Assembly (NCBI RefSeq): GCF_000330725.2
Contig: NZ_AMZY02000006.1
Location: 62,001 to 126,000 of the forward strand
Reading direction: 5' to 3'
Length of the DNA: 64,000 nucleotides
Source: Mariniradius saccharolyticus AK6
GTDB lineage: Bacteria; Bacteroidota; Bacteroidia; Cytophagales; Cyclobacteriaceae
The translations under genes were made by a program, and so were the position numbers. Shown here piece by piece: positions 51,974-60,962 of this stretch. Below the pieces are notes generated by a model, which was not told the origin of the DNA, searched no databases, and worked only from the letters and a program-made list of their open reading frames with translations. Each line of letters starts with the position of its first letter. The first letter of the stretch is position 1.

Positions 51974-52047
51974 GAATGAATAATTCTCTACGTGAAAACT
52001 CTATTCTACACATTTAAACTCATTTTCACCAGAAAAGATTAAAAACT

Positions 52048-52821
52048 TCACAAATTATTGGCCTTTTTGATATACAATTCCAATGCACCGGTCATACTTG
52101 GCGCATTCGGCATGGGTGCCTCGATATCCAATATCAATCCTTGGGCGCGCACTTCGTTGGCAGTAGTAGGGCCGAAGGCGGCGATCCTGGTGTTGTTTTG
52201 TTTGAAATCAGGGAAGTTTTGCTTCAAGGATTTGATACCCGAAGGAGAGAAGAACGCCAAAATATCATATTTGATATCCCTCAAATCCGACAAATCAGCC
52301 GCCACGGTATGGTAAATGATCGCTTCTGTGTAGGCGATATTATTTTTTGCCATATATTCCGGAATCTCGTCCTTCCTGATGTCGGAACATGGGAACAGGT
52401 ATTTCTCGGATTTGTGCTTTTTGAAATAATCAAACAAATCCGCAGCAGTCTTTAGTCCAACATACAGCTTGCGCTTGCGGATGACTATATACTTCTGAAG
52501 ATAATGTGCAGTCTGATCCGAAATACAGAAGTACTTCATCTCAGGCGGCATCTCTACTTTCAGTTCCTTGCAGATCGTGAAAAAATGATCTATCGCGTTT
52601 CTACTTGTGAAAATGATCGCTGTATGCTTGAGTATATCGATCTTCTGTTTTCGGAAATCCTTCACGGAAACCGGCTCGACCTGTATAAATGGCCTAAAAT
52701 CTATCTTGAGGTTGTACTTTTCCGCAAGTTGAAAATAAGGTGACTTCTCGTCGGTTGGCTTCGGCTGTGACACCAAAATACTCCTGACCGGATTCAATCT
52801 GTCTTTGGTAGATTTAGTCAT
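52048..52821 (-). CDS. hemD: Uroporphyrinogen-III synthase
   Basis: A 257-residue enzyme of tetrapyrrole synthesis that closes hydroxymethylbilane with inversion of ring D. It has the poorly conserved but recognisable HemD pattern: SILVSQPKPTDEKSPYFQLA, HTAIIFTSRNAIDHFF, YFCISDQTAHYLQKYI, ILAFFSPSGIKSLKQNF and RIAAFGPTTANEVRAQG. It stands next to porP and DUF4271, where many Bacteroidota also have it. It lies 34 bp after the DUF4271 gene. Confidence 0.88.
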   Translation of the reverse strand: MTKSTKDRLNPVRSILVSQPKPTDEKSPYFQLAEKYNLKIDFRPFIQVEPVSVKDFRKQKIDILKHTAIIFTSRNAIDHFFTICKELKVEMPPEMKYFCISDQTAHYLQKYIVIRKRKLYVGLKTAADLFDYFKKHKSEKYLFPCSDIRKDEIPEYMAKNNIAYTEAIIYHTVAADLSDLRDIKYDILAFFSPSGIKSLKQNFPDFKQNNTRIAAFGPTTANEVRAQGLILDIEAPMPNAPSMTGALELYIKKANNL

Positions 52822-52854
52822 AATGTACTAAGCCTTTAACACGTTTGCATCGAA

Positions 52855-53988
52855 TCAGCCGATGACAATCTTGGAAATTGCCAAAAGAGGCACCAATTCG
52901 GTGGTGCAAATGTAAACAAATAAATGGTAATTTTTAAAGGGCACCCTATTGCTCATGATCCAATACAGGAGAAAAACACCAACCAAATAAATCCAAAAAA
53001 AGGCATATAGCGAATATTGTACGGTAATTTCTAAATCGATGAAATTATTTAAATGTATCACTGCGACAACAAAAGCGATAACGAATATTGTTATGGAAAT
53101 AATGCGAAGCAAATAAAAGAAATGGGGAACAACTATTTTCTTGAGTTCAAACAGGAACCCGAATGCCTGCAGAAATGAAAACTTAAGTACACCCAACCCG
53201 GTCATGACAAGCGACCCGAGCAGCCAATACAGGAACAACTGGTTCAGATCGCCTCTTACCATAAAAAGCAAACTTTCCCTATCAGTGACATCGACAAGCA
53301 GCATAAGCAACAGAAAGGCGGCCATATTGATGATCAACAAAAAGAATATGACATCCAAGGAGAAGAACTTTTGTAATCCGGTACTTTCAGAAAAGTCCTC
53401 CGCAGACACCACCGAAGTGGGGGTGATAATCATACCCAACACGAATGGATAAATCAATTTGTAAATGGCCACGAGGAGCAACACACTCACCAGGGCAACG
53501 AAAAAGAAATCGGGAAACGCAGACTTTATCCTAGGCTCAGGCTGTAGAGGATCTACCTTTCGGGGCATGATCAATACCGGTGCCGCCGCCTGTTCTTCAT
53601 TTGAGAAATACCCCTTTTGCAGAATAACCGCTCCAGGGTTGATTTCGGGGCTAATGATTGTGAGCTTATTTTCAGAGGCCAACTTTTCGCCCACAAATTC
53701 AGAAACCAACGTCACCGGCAGGACGATCGTCGTGTCACTTTTTGCCATGATCCAGAGTCGATCCTCCCAAAATACAACCGCGCCCTCTGGCAGCCCGACC
53801 TTCAGATCGGATTTTGGAAAAGATCGGAGGTCAACCATGACTTCGATTTGATCATAGGCACCTATCCGAGTGGCAGAATAGTTCTCCAAAATCTTAGGCC
53901 CATAATTTTCCAGGACCTGCGAAAAGGCTCCGCCGCATCCGATCATCAGCACCCATAAAACAGCCACTATTCTTTGCGCCATTGCCAT
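52855..53988 (-). CDS. DUF4271 multi-pass membrane protein
   Basis: A 377-residue exported membrane protein of Bacteroidota-specific DUF4271. After a signal peptide (VLWVLMIGCGGAFSQ) comes a beta-rich periplasmic part and, from about residue 165, six or seven transmembrane helices (FFFVALVSVLLLVAIYKLIY, GMIITPTSVVSAEDF, ISITIFVIAFVVAVIHL and others) ending YICTTELVPLLAISKIVIG. Its function is not established. It overlaps nothing but is only 4 bp from the Omp85-family gene upstream and 34 bp from hemD downstream, so the three are co-transcribed. Confidence 0.85.
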   Translation of the reverse strand: MAMAQRIVAVLWVLMIGCGGAFSQVLENYGPKILENYSATRIGAYDQIEVMVDLRSFPKSDLKVGLPEGAVVFWEDRLWIMAKSDTTIVLPVTLVSEFVGEKLASENKLTIISPEINPGAVILQKGYFSNEEQAAAPVLIMPRKVDPLQPEPRIKSAFPDFFFVALVSVLLLVAIYKLIYPFVLGMIITPTSVVSAEDFSESTGLQKFFSLDVIFFLLIINMAAFLLLMLLVDVTDRESLLFMVRGDLNQLFLYWLLGSLVMTGLGVLKFSFLQAFGFLFELKKIVVPHFFYLLRIISITIFVIAFVVAVIHLNNFIDLEITVQYSLYAFFWIYLVGVFLLYWIMSNRVPFKNYHLFVYICTTELVPLLAISKIVIG

Positions 53989-53991
53989 GAA

Positions 53992-55716
53992 TCAAAACCG
54001 ACCAGTATATCCGAAATGAATTTTTGAAAGATTGAATGCAAACTCCTGTGTATTTGACCTACCCAAACCATACACAAAATTGAAAACGCCATTGCCGGTC
54101 TCCAGACTCAAACCCATCCCGGCAGAAAAGGTGTTGTCCCTGGGAAGTGACAAGACCGCGTTCTCCATACTTCCAAGGTCGGCAAAAATCATAAAATATG
54201 AATAGGTATCAAAATAAAAACGCGGTTCTACATTGAGGAAAAGGTATTGATTCGCAAAAAAGAAGTTTTCATTGAAACCCCTGATCGTACGAAGGCCTCC
54301 AAGGCGAAATAGGTCGTTGAGGAATAGATTCTCGTTATCTACCACCCCACCCGATAGCCTTGTCCAAATACCCCATTGCGGCCTGAGATAAAAATGTTTC
54401 TCAATCATGGCGGTCAAATAATACTGAAGGGTCTTCATTTCGATGTCGGCATACAACTCAGAAGGAATTGCGGTGTTCTGAAGGATATTCTTGTTGCCAA
54501 TCGAGAACTCCAAGGCCGCTGCCATTCCCCTTCTGGGGAAAAAGACGTCATCCAGCAAGACATGCTTGTAGTTGAATCCATAATTGTTGAACCTGAAATC
54601 GCCCGAATTGGGTAATTCCGTCAAGTTTTCCAGTCCATTTACAGCCAACAAATCCCCTGCCTGTCTTCGTGTGAAAAACTTGAGGTACCCATCCCGCAGA
54701 ATTCGGGATCCAAATACCAATCTAAAATCCCTATTCAGAAAAGTGGTGTCTTCCTTCAAGAGTGAAAAACTCAAGCCCATGTCTATCGGCGTTCCCAATA
54801 ACAATGGTTCCCACCCGGAGACAAGCAAGGATTGGGACTGCTGGTTGAATCGCTGCCAATGGAGCTCATAATTTCTGCCCCTGCCTCCGACGTTGTAAAG
54901 GGCGATATCGACCTGCCCCGTGATGAGCAGTTTGTTTCCATCCAATTCGTTGGGCAAGAAACCTATGATACCGTCTAGAGAGTTGATCTTTCTGTCTGCA
55001 AGGGGGAGGTAAAGTGTGGCTTGTTCATTTTGAAAGCTGAGCTCCGGCGTGTCTTCCCAGCGCAAATAAGGCAGCGTTTTGATTTGGGAGATCCCTTCCG
55101 TGACTTTCTTTTGAGAAAAGGGTTCCCCATACCTGATTTGCAGGAAATTGGAAAGGAACTTCGGTTTGATGCGTGAATCCCCGGTGACTTTGATCGAATC
55201 AAAACTAATAAAGGGGCCTTCATCCAGATTCAGGCTTGCGGCAAAATCATTCCCCGACCTTTGGAGACTATCGAGGCGCAGTGCTGCAAACGGATATCCA
55301 CGGTTTTCAGACTCCGAAATGATGGACTCCATCATTCGCGCGACCTGTCGGTAATCCAGCGGCTTGTTGAAAAACCTCCTCAAATCCACTCCGGCTTTTA
55401 CAAGGAGGACTGGATCCACGTTTCCGATACTCAGCCCAAGCCAAGAAAACCGATCGCCCGAATCCACCCTAAGCCAAAGGGAATCCGCCGAACTCCGGAC
55501 CACATTTTCCCGGGGGACCAAAAAGCCCGCCTGATGCAATTCTTGGTATTTGCTTTTTACAAAATCCCTCAAAACCAATGAATCCCTAAAAAAATACTCC
55601 TCTTTTGCCTGTATCGCCCCGGTCACTTCCCAACGCAGCCATTTTTGGTTTTGGGCGTAAGCCGAATGGATACAAGCAACAATCAGGCAGCAGCGCAGAA
55701 GGAAATCTCTTTTCAA
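53992..55716 (-). CDS. Omp85-family outer-membrane protein (BamA/TamA/FhaC-like)
   Basis: A 574-residue protein with a signal peptide and start codon TTG at 55716 (MKRDFLLRCCLIVACIHSA). Two or three POTRA-like domains cover about residues 60-240 (EGPFISFDSIKVTGDSRI, KTLPYLRWEDTPELSFQNE). The C-terminal barrel has the diagnostic lid-lock motif GGLRTIRGF (RGF at 479-481). Such proteins insert barrels or secrete partner proteins. Its partner is not evident; a single-gene TamA-like role is possible. Its start is 45 bp from the hemW start on the other strand, so both must share a short divergent promoter region. Confidence 0.88.
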   Translation of the reverse strand: MKRDFLLRCCLIVACIHSAYAQNQKWLRWEVTGAIQAKEEYFFRDSLVLRDFVKSKYQELHQAGFLVPRENVVRSSADSLWLRVDSGDRFSWLGLSIGNVDPVLLVKAGVDLRRFFNKPLDYRQVARMMESIISESENRGYPFAALRLDSLQRSGNDFAASLNLDEGPFISFDSIKVTGDSRIKPKFLSNFLQIRYGEPFSQKKVTEGISQIKTLPYLRWEDTPELSFQNEQATLYLPLADRKINSLDGIIGFLPNELDGNKLLITGQVDIALYNVGGRGRNYELHWQRFNQQSQSLLVSGWEPLLLGTPIDMGLSFSLLKEDTTFLNRDFRLVFGSRILRDGYLKFFTRRQAGDLLAVNGLENLTELPNSGDFRFNNYGFNYKHVLLDDVFFPRRGMAAALEFSIGNKNILQNTAIPSELYADIEMKTLQYYLTAMIEKHFYLRPQWGIWTRLSGGVVDNENLFLNDLFRLGGLRTIRGFNENFFFANQYLFLNVEPRFYFDTYSYFMIFADLGSMENAVLSLPRDNTFSAGMGLSLETGNGVFNFVYGLGRSNTQEFAFNLSKIHFGYTGRF

Positions 55717-55735
55717 AATGGAGGAAGGGTTTACC

Positions 55736-55743
55736 TATCTTTG
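55736..55743 (+). promoter_or_regulatory. TAnnTTTG -7 promoter box for hemW
   Basis: TATCTTTG matches the Bacteroidota -7 consensus exactly, 18 bp upstream of the TTG codon at 55762. Any hemW start upstream of this box would not be on the transcript, which favours the TTG start. Confidence 0.6.
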
Positions 55744-55761
55744 GGGCTAAAAGTAAACAAA

Positions 55762-56889
55762 TTGTCCGGCATCTACATCCATATTCCCTTTTGCAAGCGC
55801 GCCTGTCACTACTGTGACTTCCACTTTAGCACCAACTCGAGCCAAATGGAAGCGATGGTTTCGGCGATCTGCAAGGAACTGGAGTTGAGGAAGGATTTTC
55901 TTGGATCAGACCAAATCATCAAAACGGTCTACTTTGGCGGGGGGACACCCTCTCTGGTTCCAACTGATTTGTTGAAAAAGATCATGGAGCAAATCAGCGC
56001 CTACTATGAGACTGACTTGGAAGAAGTGACTTTGGAAGCCAATCCGGACGACCTTTCCGATAAAAATCTGGAACAATGGAAGGCTCTCGGAATAGATCGG
56101 CTGAGCATCGGTATCCAAACGTTTGATGAAAATGTGCTCCGATTTTATAACCGTGCGCATACCGGAGAGGAATCTCTGCTAGCTATTCAGCGTGCCAAGG
56201 CAGCCGGCTTTGGCAAATTGTCGATCGATCTGATCTATGGCTTTCCCGCCATGGACCATGGGATATTTCTTGCCGACCTTGACATTGCATTGGAACAAGA
56301 CCCCGGACATATAAGTAGCTATTGTCTGACCGTAGAGCCAAAAACTGTGCTGGGCAATTGGGAAATGAAAGGGAAATTCCAATCCGCGACCGAGGATTTT
56401 GCTGCCGAGCAGTTCGAAATCCTCATGGATAGACTGGAAGGCGCGGGCTATATCCAATACGAAATCTCCAATTTTGGTAAGCCCGGAAATTTCGCGCTTC
56501 ACAATACCAACTATTGGAAATCTGTCCCCTACCTCGGTATCGGCCCAAGTGCGCATTCTTATGACGGAAAAAACCGAGGTGCTAATATTGCCAACAACGC
56601 CCGGTACATCAAAGGGATGGAAAATGGACTTTCTCCCTACAACGTAGAGACTTTGGCTGGTGCAGATAGGGTCAATGAATATATATTGACATCGCTTCGG
56701 ACGATTTGGGGCTTGGACATTGACCGCGTATCGGCGCTTTCAGGTGTAGATTTTGTTGCCGGGAAGGTAAAACTTCTCGAAAAACTCTATTCGGAAAAAT
56801 TGGTGCTCTTGAAAGACAATTACCTATTTCTGACCAGAAAAGGAAAGTTTTTGGCAGACAGTATCGCTGCGTCACTGTTCATCGAATAA
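55762..56889 (+). CDS. hemW: Radical SAM heme chaperone HemW
   Basis: A 375-residue protein from a TTG start, beginning SGIYIHIPFCKRACHYCDF. The radical SAM cluster motif CxxxCxxC is Cys11, Cys15 and Cys18; the fourth Cys of true HemN is replaced by Phe (CDF), which marks HemW, a heme-transfer chaperone, not the coproporphyrinogen oxidase. Further landmarks are YFGGGTPSLVPTDLL, LSIGIQTFDENVLRFYNRAH and LIYGFPAMDHGIF. An open frame continues upstream to 55645, overlapping the Omp85 gene and its promoter, and is rejected. It is followed by the DUF721 gene. Confidence 0.93.
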   Translation: MSGIYIHIPFCKRACHYCDFHFSTNSSQMEAMVSAICKELELRKDFLGSDQIIKTVYFGGGTPSLVPTDLLKKIMEQISAYYETDLEEVTLEANPDDLSDKNLEQWKALGIDRLSIGIQTFDENVLRFYNRAHTGEESLLAIQRAKAAGFGKLSIDLIYGFPAMDHGIFLADLDIALEQDPGHISSYCLTVEPKTVLGNWEMKGKFQSATEDFAAEQFEILMDRLEGAGYIQYEISNFGKPGNFALHNTNYWKSVPYLGIGPSAHSYDGKNRGANIANNARYIKGMENGLSPYNVETLAGADRVNEYILTSLRTIWGLDIDRVSALSGVDFVAGKVKLLEKLYSEKLVLLKDNYLFLTRKGKFLADSIAASLFIE

Positions 56890-56908
56890 TTTGAGGTAAT
56901 TTTGAGTC

Positions 56909-57217
56909 ATGGAAAATCGTGAAAGCGGTAGAAGAAAAGAGGCAGCTCCCCTACAAGAGGCCTTCGAGGAATTGCTGAAAGCCTATCGCCTGAAGGACAG
57001 GTTTGACGAACGGCTGCTGATACAGGCTTGGCCCGAATTGATGGGCCAAACCGTGGCGAAGCGGACTTCGGGGATTTTTATCAAAGACAAAAAGCTGTTT
57101 GTAAAAATCAGCTCGGGGCCTGTCAAGAACGAACTCAATATGAACCGCTCCAAGGTGATGGCCCTGATCGAGAGCAAATTCGGGAAAGGTGTGATAGAGG
57201 ATTTTGTGGTCCTTTGA
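56909..57217 (+). CDS. DUF721 protein (DciA-like)
   Basis: A 102-residue protein with the DUF721 core: LLKAYRLKDRFDERLLIQAW, ELMGQTVAKRTSGIFIKDKK, and KLFVKISSGPVKNELNMNRS. DUF721 members include DciA, which loads the replicative helicase DnaB in bacteria lacking DnaC. That role is inferred from the family. It lies 19 bp after hemW and ends exactly where the convergent DUF4197 gene ends, with no spacer. Confidence 0.85.
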   Translation: MENRESGRRKEAAPLQEAFEELLKAYRLKDRFDERLLIQAWPELMGQTVAKRTSGIFIKDKKLFVKISSGPVKNELNMNRSKVMALIESKFGKGVIEDFVVL

Positions 57218-57937
57218 TCAATCCTGTTGTGCAAAGACCTTTTTCATCAAGTCAGTGGTCCTGCCCAAAGGATTCTCGCGAATATTTTTCTCCTCCTCAG
57301 CAATCAGCACAAACAAACCGTCAATCGCTTTCTGGGTCACATAGGCATTGAGGTCAGGATCGATTTTTTGCCTCGTCAGGGGAATTTTGTTATAGGTACT
57401 GGCCAAATCTCCATAGTATTTCGTCGCTCCCACTTCATCCAAAGAAGCTTGGATTTTGGGTTTGAAGAGTTCTACCAGTTGGGCATTGGTTGTCCTTTTT
57501 AAAAAGTCTGTGGCAGCTGTAGGTTCTCCTTTCAATATTGCTAAGGCATCCTGGATATTCATTTGCTTGATTGCATTCACAAAAATCGGCTTTGCCTCCA
57601 CGGCTGCACGCTCCGCGCCTCGGTTAATCGCTAACAAGGCACGGTCCACTTCCCCGCCCAAGCCCATTTGCCGCAGCGTCTTTTCGACTTTTTGGGCATC
57701 CTCGGGGAGCAATATTTTGATTAGGTCATTTTTGAAATACCCGTCTGTCTTGGAGGCCAAGTCGGTCCCCTTGACGATTCCCTGCTCGAGCGCTTCTTTG
57801 AGACCTGCGGCAACTTCATCTTGGGAAAGGGACATCTGACCTGAAGTGACATCTTTGAGCAGCTTGTTGATTTGGGCGGAAGCACAGCTGGAAGCAAAGA
57901 AAAACAAGGCCAGCAGTATAATTTTGGGTGATTGCAT
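57218..57937 (-). CDS. DUF4197 exported protein
   Basis: From the ATG at 57937 the protein has 239 residues and a signal peptide (ILLALFFFASSCASAQ; a Cys before the cleavage site could also make it a lipoprotein). The mature part is a helical domain with SLSQDEVAAGLKEALEQGIV, ALLAINRGAERAAVEAKPIF and KYYGDLASTYNKIPLT, the DUF4197 pattern. The function is unknown. Its stop abuts the stop of the convergent DUF721 gene. Confidence 0.88.
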   Translation of the reverse strand: MQSPKIILLALFFFASSCASAQINKLLKDVTSGQMSLSQDEVAAGLKEALEQGIVKGTDLASKTDGYFKNDLIKILLPEDAQKVEKTLRQMGLGGEVDRALLAINRGAERAAVEAKPIFVNAIKQMNIQDALAILKGEPTAATDFLKRTTNAQLVELFKPKIQASLDEVGATKYYGDLASTYNKIPLTRQKIDPDLNAYVTQKAIDGLFVLIAEEEKNIRENPLGRTTDLMKKVFAQQD

Positions 57938-57984
57938 ATAGTTTTTTAATATCAATTTGGATACATCGCGTTTAACGTGGTCGC

Positions 57985-58008
57985 AATAATTAAGTTAGTT
58001 TAATTATT
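57985..58008. promoter_or_regulatory. AT-rich inverted repeat upstream of the phosphatase gene
   Basis: AATAATTAA (57985-57993) and TTTAATTATT (57999-58008) form a 9-bp inverted repeat around GTTAG, 20 bp before the ATG at 58028 and about 50 bp from the divergent DUF4197 start. It could be an operator; a role is not established. Confidence 0.3.
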
Positions 58009-58027
58009 ATTGTGTCTCCAACCTACG

Positions 58028-60091
58028 ATGTTCAACCTTCCTCGACTAAATATCGGAAAAGTTAGTTTGTTGCTGGCCATTCTGACATGGCTGTCGCTGC
58101 TGTTTGTGGACATCACGAGGATTTTCCAGTTTGTAAACGGCATGGCGCCATCCATGTCTCCCGAGATTTCCTACACATTGGAGATCCTGTTTTTTATCCT
58201 TGTCTACGTTTTTTACAACGATTCCTTACAGAAAAACGAGAATACGGATTTCCTGAACATGATTTGGCGTGGCGCATCCACGGGACTGTTGGCCTTGATA
58301 GTTGCATTTGGGGTCAATATGTTTTACAAAATGCTCGGAGAAACCAGGCTGGCCCAAGATCCCTTACTTTCCAACTTTTTCTACCACGTGATTTTTGCTT
58401 TGGTTTCAATCTTTCTGATTTCGAATGCCCTGCTGTGGCGTCACTTGATCCTCTATCAGAAAACCAAGAAAGTCGTCCAACAGTGGCAGGCCTTTGAAGT
58501 GCTGCTGTTGGTCAGCATGTTTTTTGTGTACATCAATGGCAACGTCATGGATTACAGCTTCCTTTTCGGGCTGGTATTCTTGGGCATTTTCTCGGCAACG
58601 CTTTCCATCAATCTGAAGTGGATACCTTACCTGACTTTCAAGGAAAAGTGGAAATCGATCCTCTTCCTTTCCATCATCATAGCGAGTACGAGTTACCTAC
58701 TTTTGGAACTTTTGTCCTATAGTGATTCGGATATAGCATTTGTCAACCTTACGGACAGTCTATTTTTGATGGGGCTTTCCACCTTTGTGTTCCTCTACGC
58801 ACTTTCGAGCTTCCTTGTCACCTTGTTCAATTTGCCGACTTCCTCGGTCTTTGAGCAGAAGCTCGTCGAAGCGATCAATTTCCAGCGTCTCAGTCAATCA
58901 ATCAAGCCAGGCCAGGACGAAAATCAAGTCTTGGATATTTTGGTGGATTCCAGCATGAGTGCTTCTTACGCGGATGCCGGCTGGCTGGAAATGGTCGAGT
59001 CGGGAAATGAAAAACAAATCCTGCACGAGCGCTTCATTGATGCACAAATCAGGACGGAAATCACCGAACTCATCGAGCGTACAAAGCCATTCTCGGATTT
59101 TTCATGGTCGGATTCCGATAACCTTTCGAAAAAATACCTGGGTAAACTCCGACATCCGATCTACCAGTCAGCATTCATCGTCCCATTGGTGGTCAACCAG
59201 CAAACGATCGGCAGGCTCATTCTTGCCAAAGAAGTCAAGGACGGTTTCAACAAAGAAATGGTGAACATCATCACCACCTTCGTGGGGCAGGCGTGTATTT
59301 CCGTCGAAAACTATCGTTTGCTCAGCGACGCCATCCGCACGGAGCGGTATAAGGAAGAATTGAAGATCGCCCAAAGGGTACAGCGAAGCCTTTTGCCGCG
59401 GGTTTTGCACCACGACGAAACTTTTGATATCTGCGGCTTTTCTCAGGCAGCGGACGAAGTCGGCGGAGACTATTACGAAACCAAGGAATTGGACAAAGGC
59501 CAGTATGCCATCATCATCGGTGATGTATCTGGCAAGGGTACTTCAGCGGCATTCAATATGTCACAGATGAAGGGTATTTTCCACAGCTTGGTACAGACAA
59601 ACCCCAATCCGACTGAATTCATCGAAAAGGCCAACGTCGCTTTGGGCAGATGTCTTGAAAAAAACCATTTCATCACGACTACGTACTGCCACCTTGATAC
59701 CAACAGGAAGGAAATCCGGTATTGCCGTGCAGGCCACTGCCCAACGCTATATTACAATGCCAAATCGGAAAACGCGGAATACCTGAGTTCTGATGGCCTC
59801 GGCTTGGGCATCTTGCGCAACAGTCAATATGGGCGCTATATCCACGAGTCATCTATCGGGTATGGACCGGGTGACATCTTTCTGATGTACACAGATGGTA
59901 TCATCGAAGCAAAAAACAAAATGGGGGTGGAATTCGGTTATGAGAGACTGAAATCAGTCCTGAAGGATTCGCATCGACTTGCGGCCGCGGAAATCCAACA
60001 ATACATCATCAGCCAAGTATTTGATTTTGTCGGGGAGACGGGAATCCCAGACGACGACTTCACGATGATGGTCATCAAGTTTCATTCATAA
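58028..60091 (+). CDS. Membrane PP2C (SpoIIE/RsbU-type) serine phosphatase
   Basis: From the ATG at 58028 the protein is 687 residues. Residues about 10-270 hold seven or eight transmembrane helices, residues about 295-445 a GAF-like sensory domain (QSAFIVPLVVNQQTIGRLIL), and residues about 450-687 a PP2C domain with RVQRSLLPR, DEVGGDYYE, IIGDVSGKGTSAAFNMS, YCRAGHCPTLYY and MYTDGIIEAKN, including the metal-binding Asp residues. It should dephosphorylate the STAS antagonist encoded next (31 bp) and so is the input of a partner-switching pathway. The signal sensed is unknown. Confidence 0.92.
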   Translation: MFNLPRLNIGKVSLLLAILTWLSLLFVDITRIFQFVNGMAPSMSPEISYTLEILFFILVYVFYNDSLQKNENTDFLNMIWRGASTGLLALIVAFGVNMFYKMLGETRLAQDPLLSNFFYHVIFALVSIFLISNALLWRHLILYQKTKKVVQQWQAFEVLLLVSMFFVYINGNVMDYSFLFGLVFLGIFSATLSINLKWIPYLTFKEKWKSILFLSIIIASTSYLLLELLSYSDSDIAFVNLTDSLFLMGLSTFVFLYALSSFLVTLFNLPTSSVFEQKLVEAINFQRLSQSIKPGQDENQVLDILVDSSMSASYADAGWLEMVESGNEKQILHERFIDAQIRTEITELIERTKPFSDFSWSDSDNLSKKYLGKLRHPIYQSAFIVPLVVNQQTIGRLILAKEVKDGFNKEMVNIITTFVGQACISVENYRLLSDAIRTERYKEELKIAQRVQRSLLPRVLHHDETFDICGFSQAADEVGGDYYETKELDKGQYAIIIGDVSGKGTSAAFNMSQMKGIFHSLVQTNPNPTEFIEKANVALGRCLEKNHFITTTYCHLDTNRKEIRYCRAGHCPTLYYNAKSENAEYLSSDGLGLGILRNSQYGRYIHESSIGYGPGDIFLMYTDGIIEAKNKMGVEFGYERLKSVLKDSHRLAAAEIQQYIISQVFDFVGETGIPDDDFTMMVIKFHS

Positions 60092-60122
60092 CCAATAACC
60101 TGAAAAAGCGTATTTTAAACAC

Positions 60123-60455
60123 ATGCTTACAATCGAAAAAACACACGAAAGTCCCAATTGGATCCTGAAGCTGACTGGTGAAATCGACGCCAGTAACTCA
60201 GTGAATGTGGATTCAGCCATACAGGAACTACTTAAAAGTGGAGCCGAAAACCTGTTGGTAGATTGTACAGATCTGGAATACATTTCCTCGGCGGGCCTGG
60301 GGGTATTCATGTCCTATTTGGAGGAATTTCAGGAAAAAAATATCGGAATGGTCATTTTTGGGCTGAAGGACAAAGTGTTCCAGGTGTTCCATATCCTTGG
60401 ACTTGACCAATTGATCCGCATCAAACCCGATAAATCCGCTGCCTTGGCGTCCTGA
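60123..60455 (+). CDS. STAS-domain anti-sigma-factor antagonist
   Basis: A 110-residue single STAS domain. The regulatory segment is LVDCTDLEYISSAGLGVFMS; by alignment with SpoIIAA the phosphorylated residue is Ser56, and Ser55 replaces the Asp next to it. The domain is switched by phosphorylation, in this family by a serine kinase, and reset by a PP2C phosphatase. Both partners are the immediate neighbours: the phosphatase 31 bp upstream and the kinase 3 bp downstream. Confidence 0.9.
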   Translation: MLTIEKTHESPNWILKLTGEIDASNSVNVDSAIQELLKSGAENLLVDCTDLEYISSAGLGVFMSYLEEFQEKNIGMVIFGLKDKVFQVFHILGLDQLIRIKPDKSAALAS

Positions 60456-60458
60456 AAA

Positions 60459-60875
60459 ATGGAAAAGACGATGAAACTGTATTGTGATACCGGTCGGCTT
60501 GTGGAATTGAGGGATTTCTTGCAGGGAATCCTTTCAGACACCACCATGTCTGAGGTAGAACAGCATCAAGTCATCCTGGCGGTAGAAGAAGTAGCCGCCA
60601 ACCTGATTATTCATTCCCACGACTGCAACCCCAAGGAATTCATCGAGATCAATGTGAGCCGCGATAAAAAACTCCTCAAGATTGAGATTATCGATTCAGG
60701 GGAAAAATTCAATATTCTCGAATACCAAGAACCCGACATCACTGAAGTCATAAAATCCAAACGCAAGGGTGGATTGGGTATTATACTGGTGAAAAGGATT
60801 ATGGACAAAATTGAATTTGAGTCTTTCCAAAACAAAAATATATGCCGATTGTATAAAATTCTGAAATCCAAATAA
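60459..60875 (+). CDS. GHKL-type serine kinase / anti-sigma factor (RsbW-like)
   Basis: A 138-residue ATPase-domain protein. The N box is AVEEVAANLIIHSHD (Glu44, Asn48), the D-x-G box is IEIIDSGEKF (Asp79) and the G box is GGLGIILVKRIMD (GGLG at 104-107). This is the RsbW/SpoIIAB-type kinase layout, which phosphorylates a STAS protein. Whether it binds a sigma factor or another target is unknown; no sigma factor gene is in the window. Confidence 0.88.
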   Translation: MEKTMKLYCDTGRLVELRDFLQGILSDTTMSEVEQHQVILAVEEVAANLIIHSHDCNPKEFIEINVSRDKKLLKIEIIDSGEKFNILEYQEPDITEVIKSKRKGGLGIILVKRIMDKIEFESFQNKNICRLYKILKSK

Positions 60876-60962
60876 TTGTTAATAAGACCATCAAACTGCC
60901 GGCTTCGCCCCACATTTTTCAATTTAATTTGTAACATTGCAGTGATTTTCGGGAATTCATTT

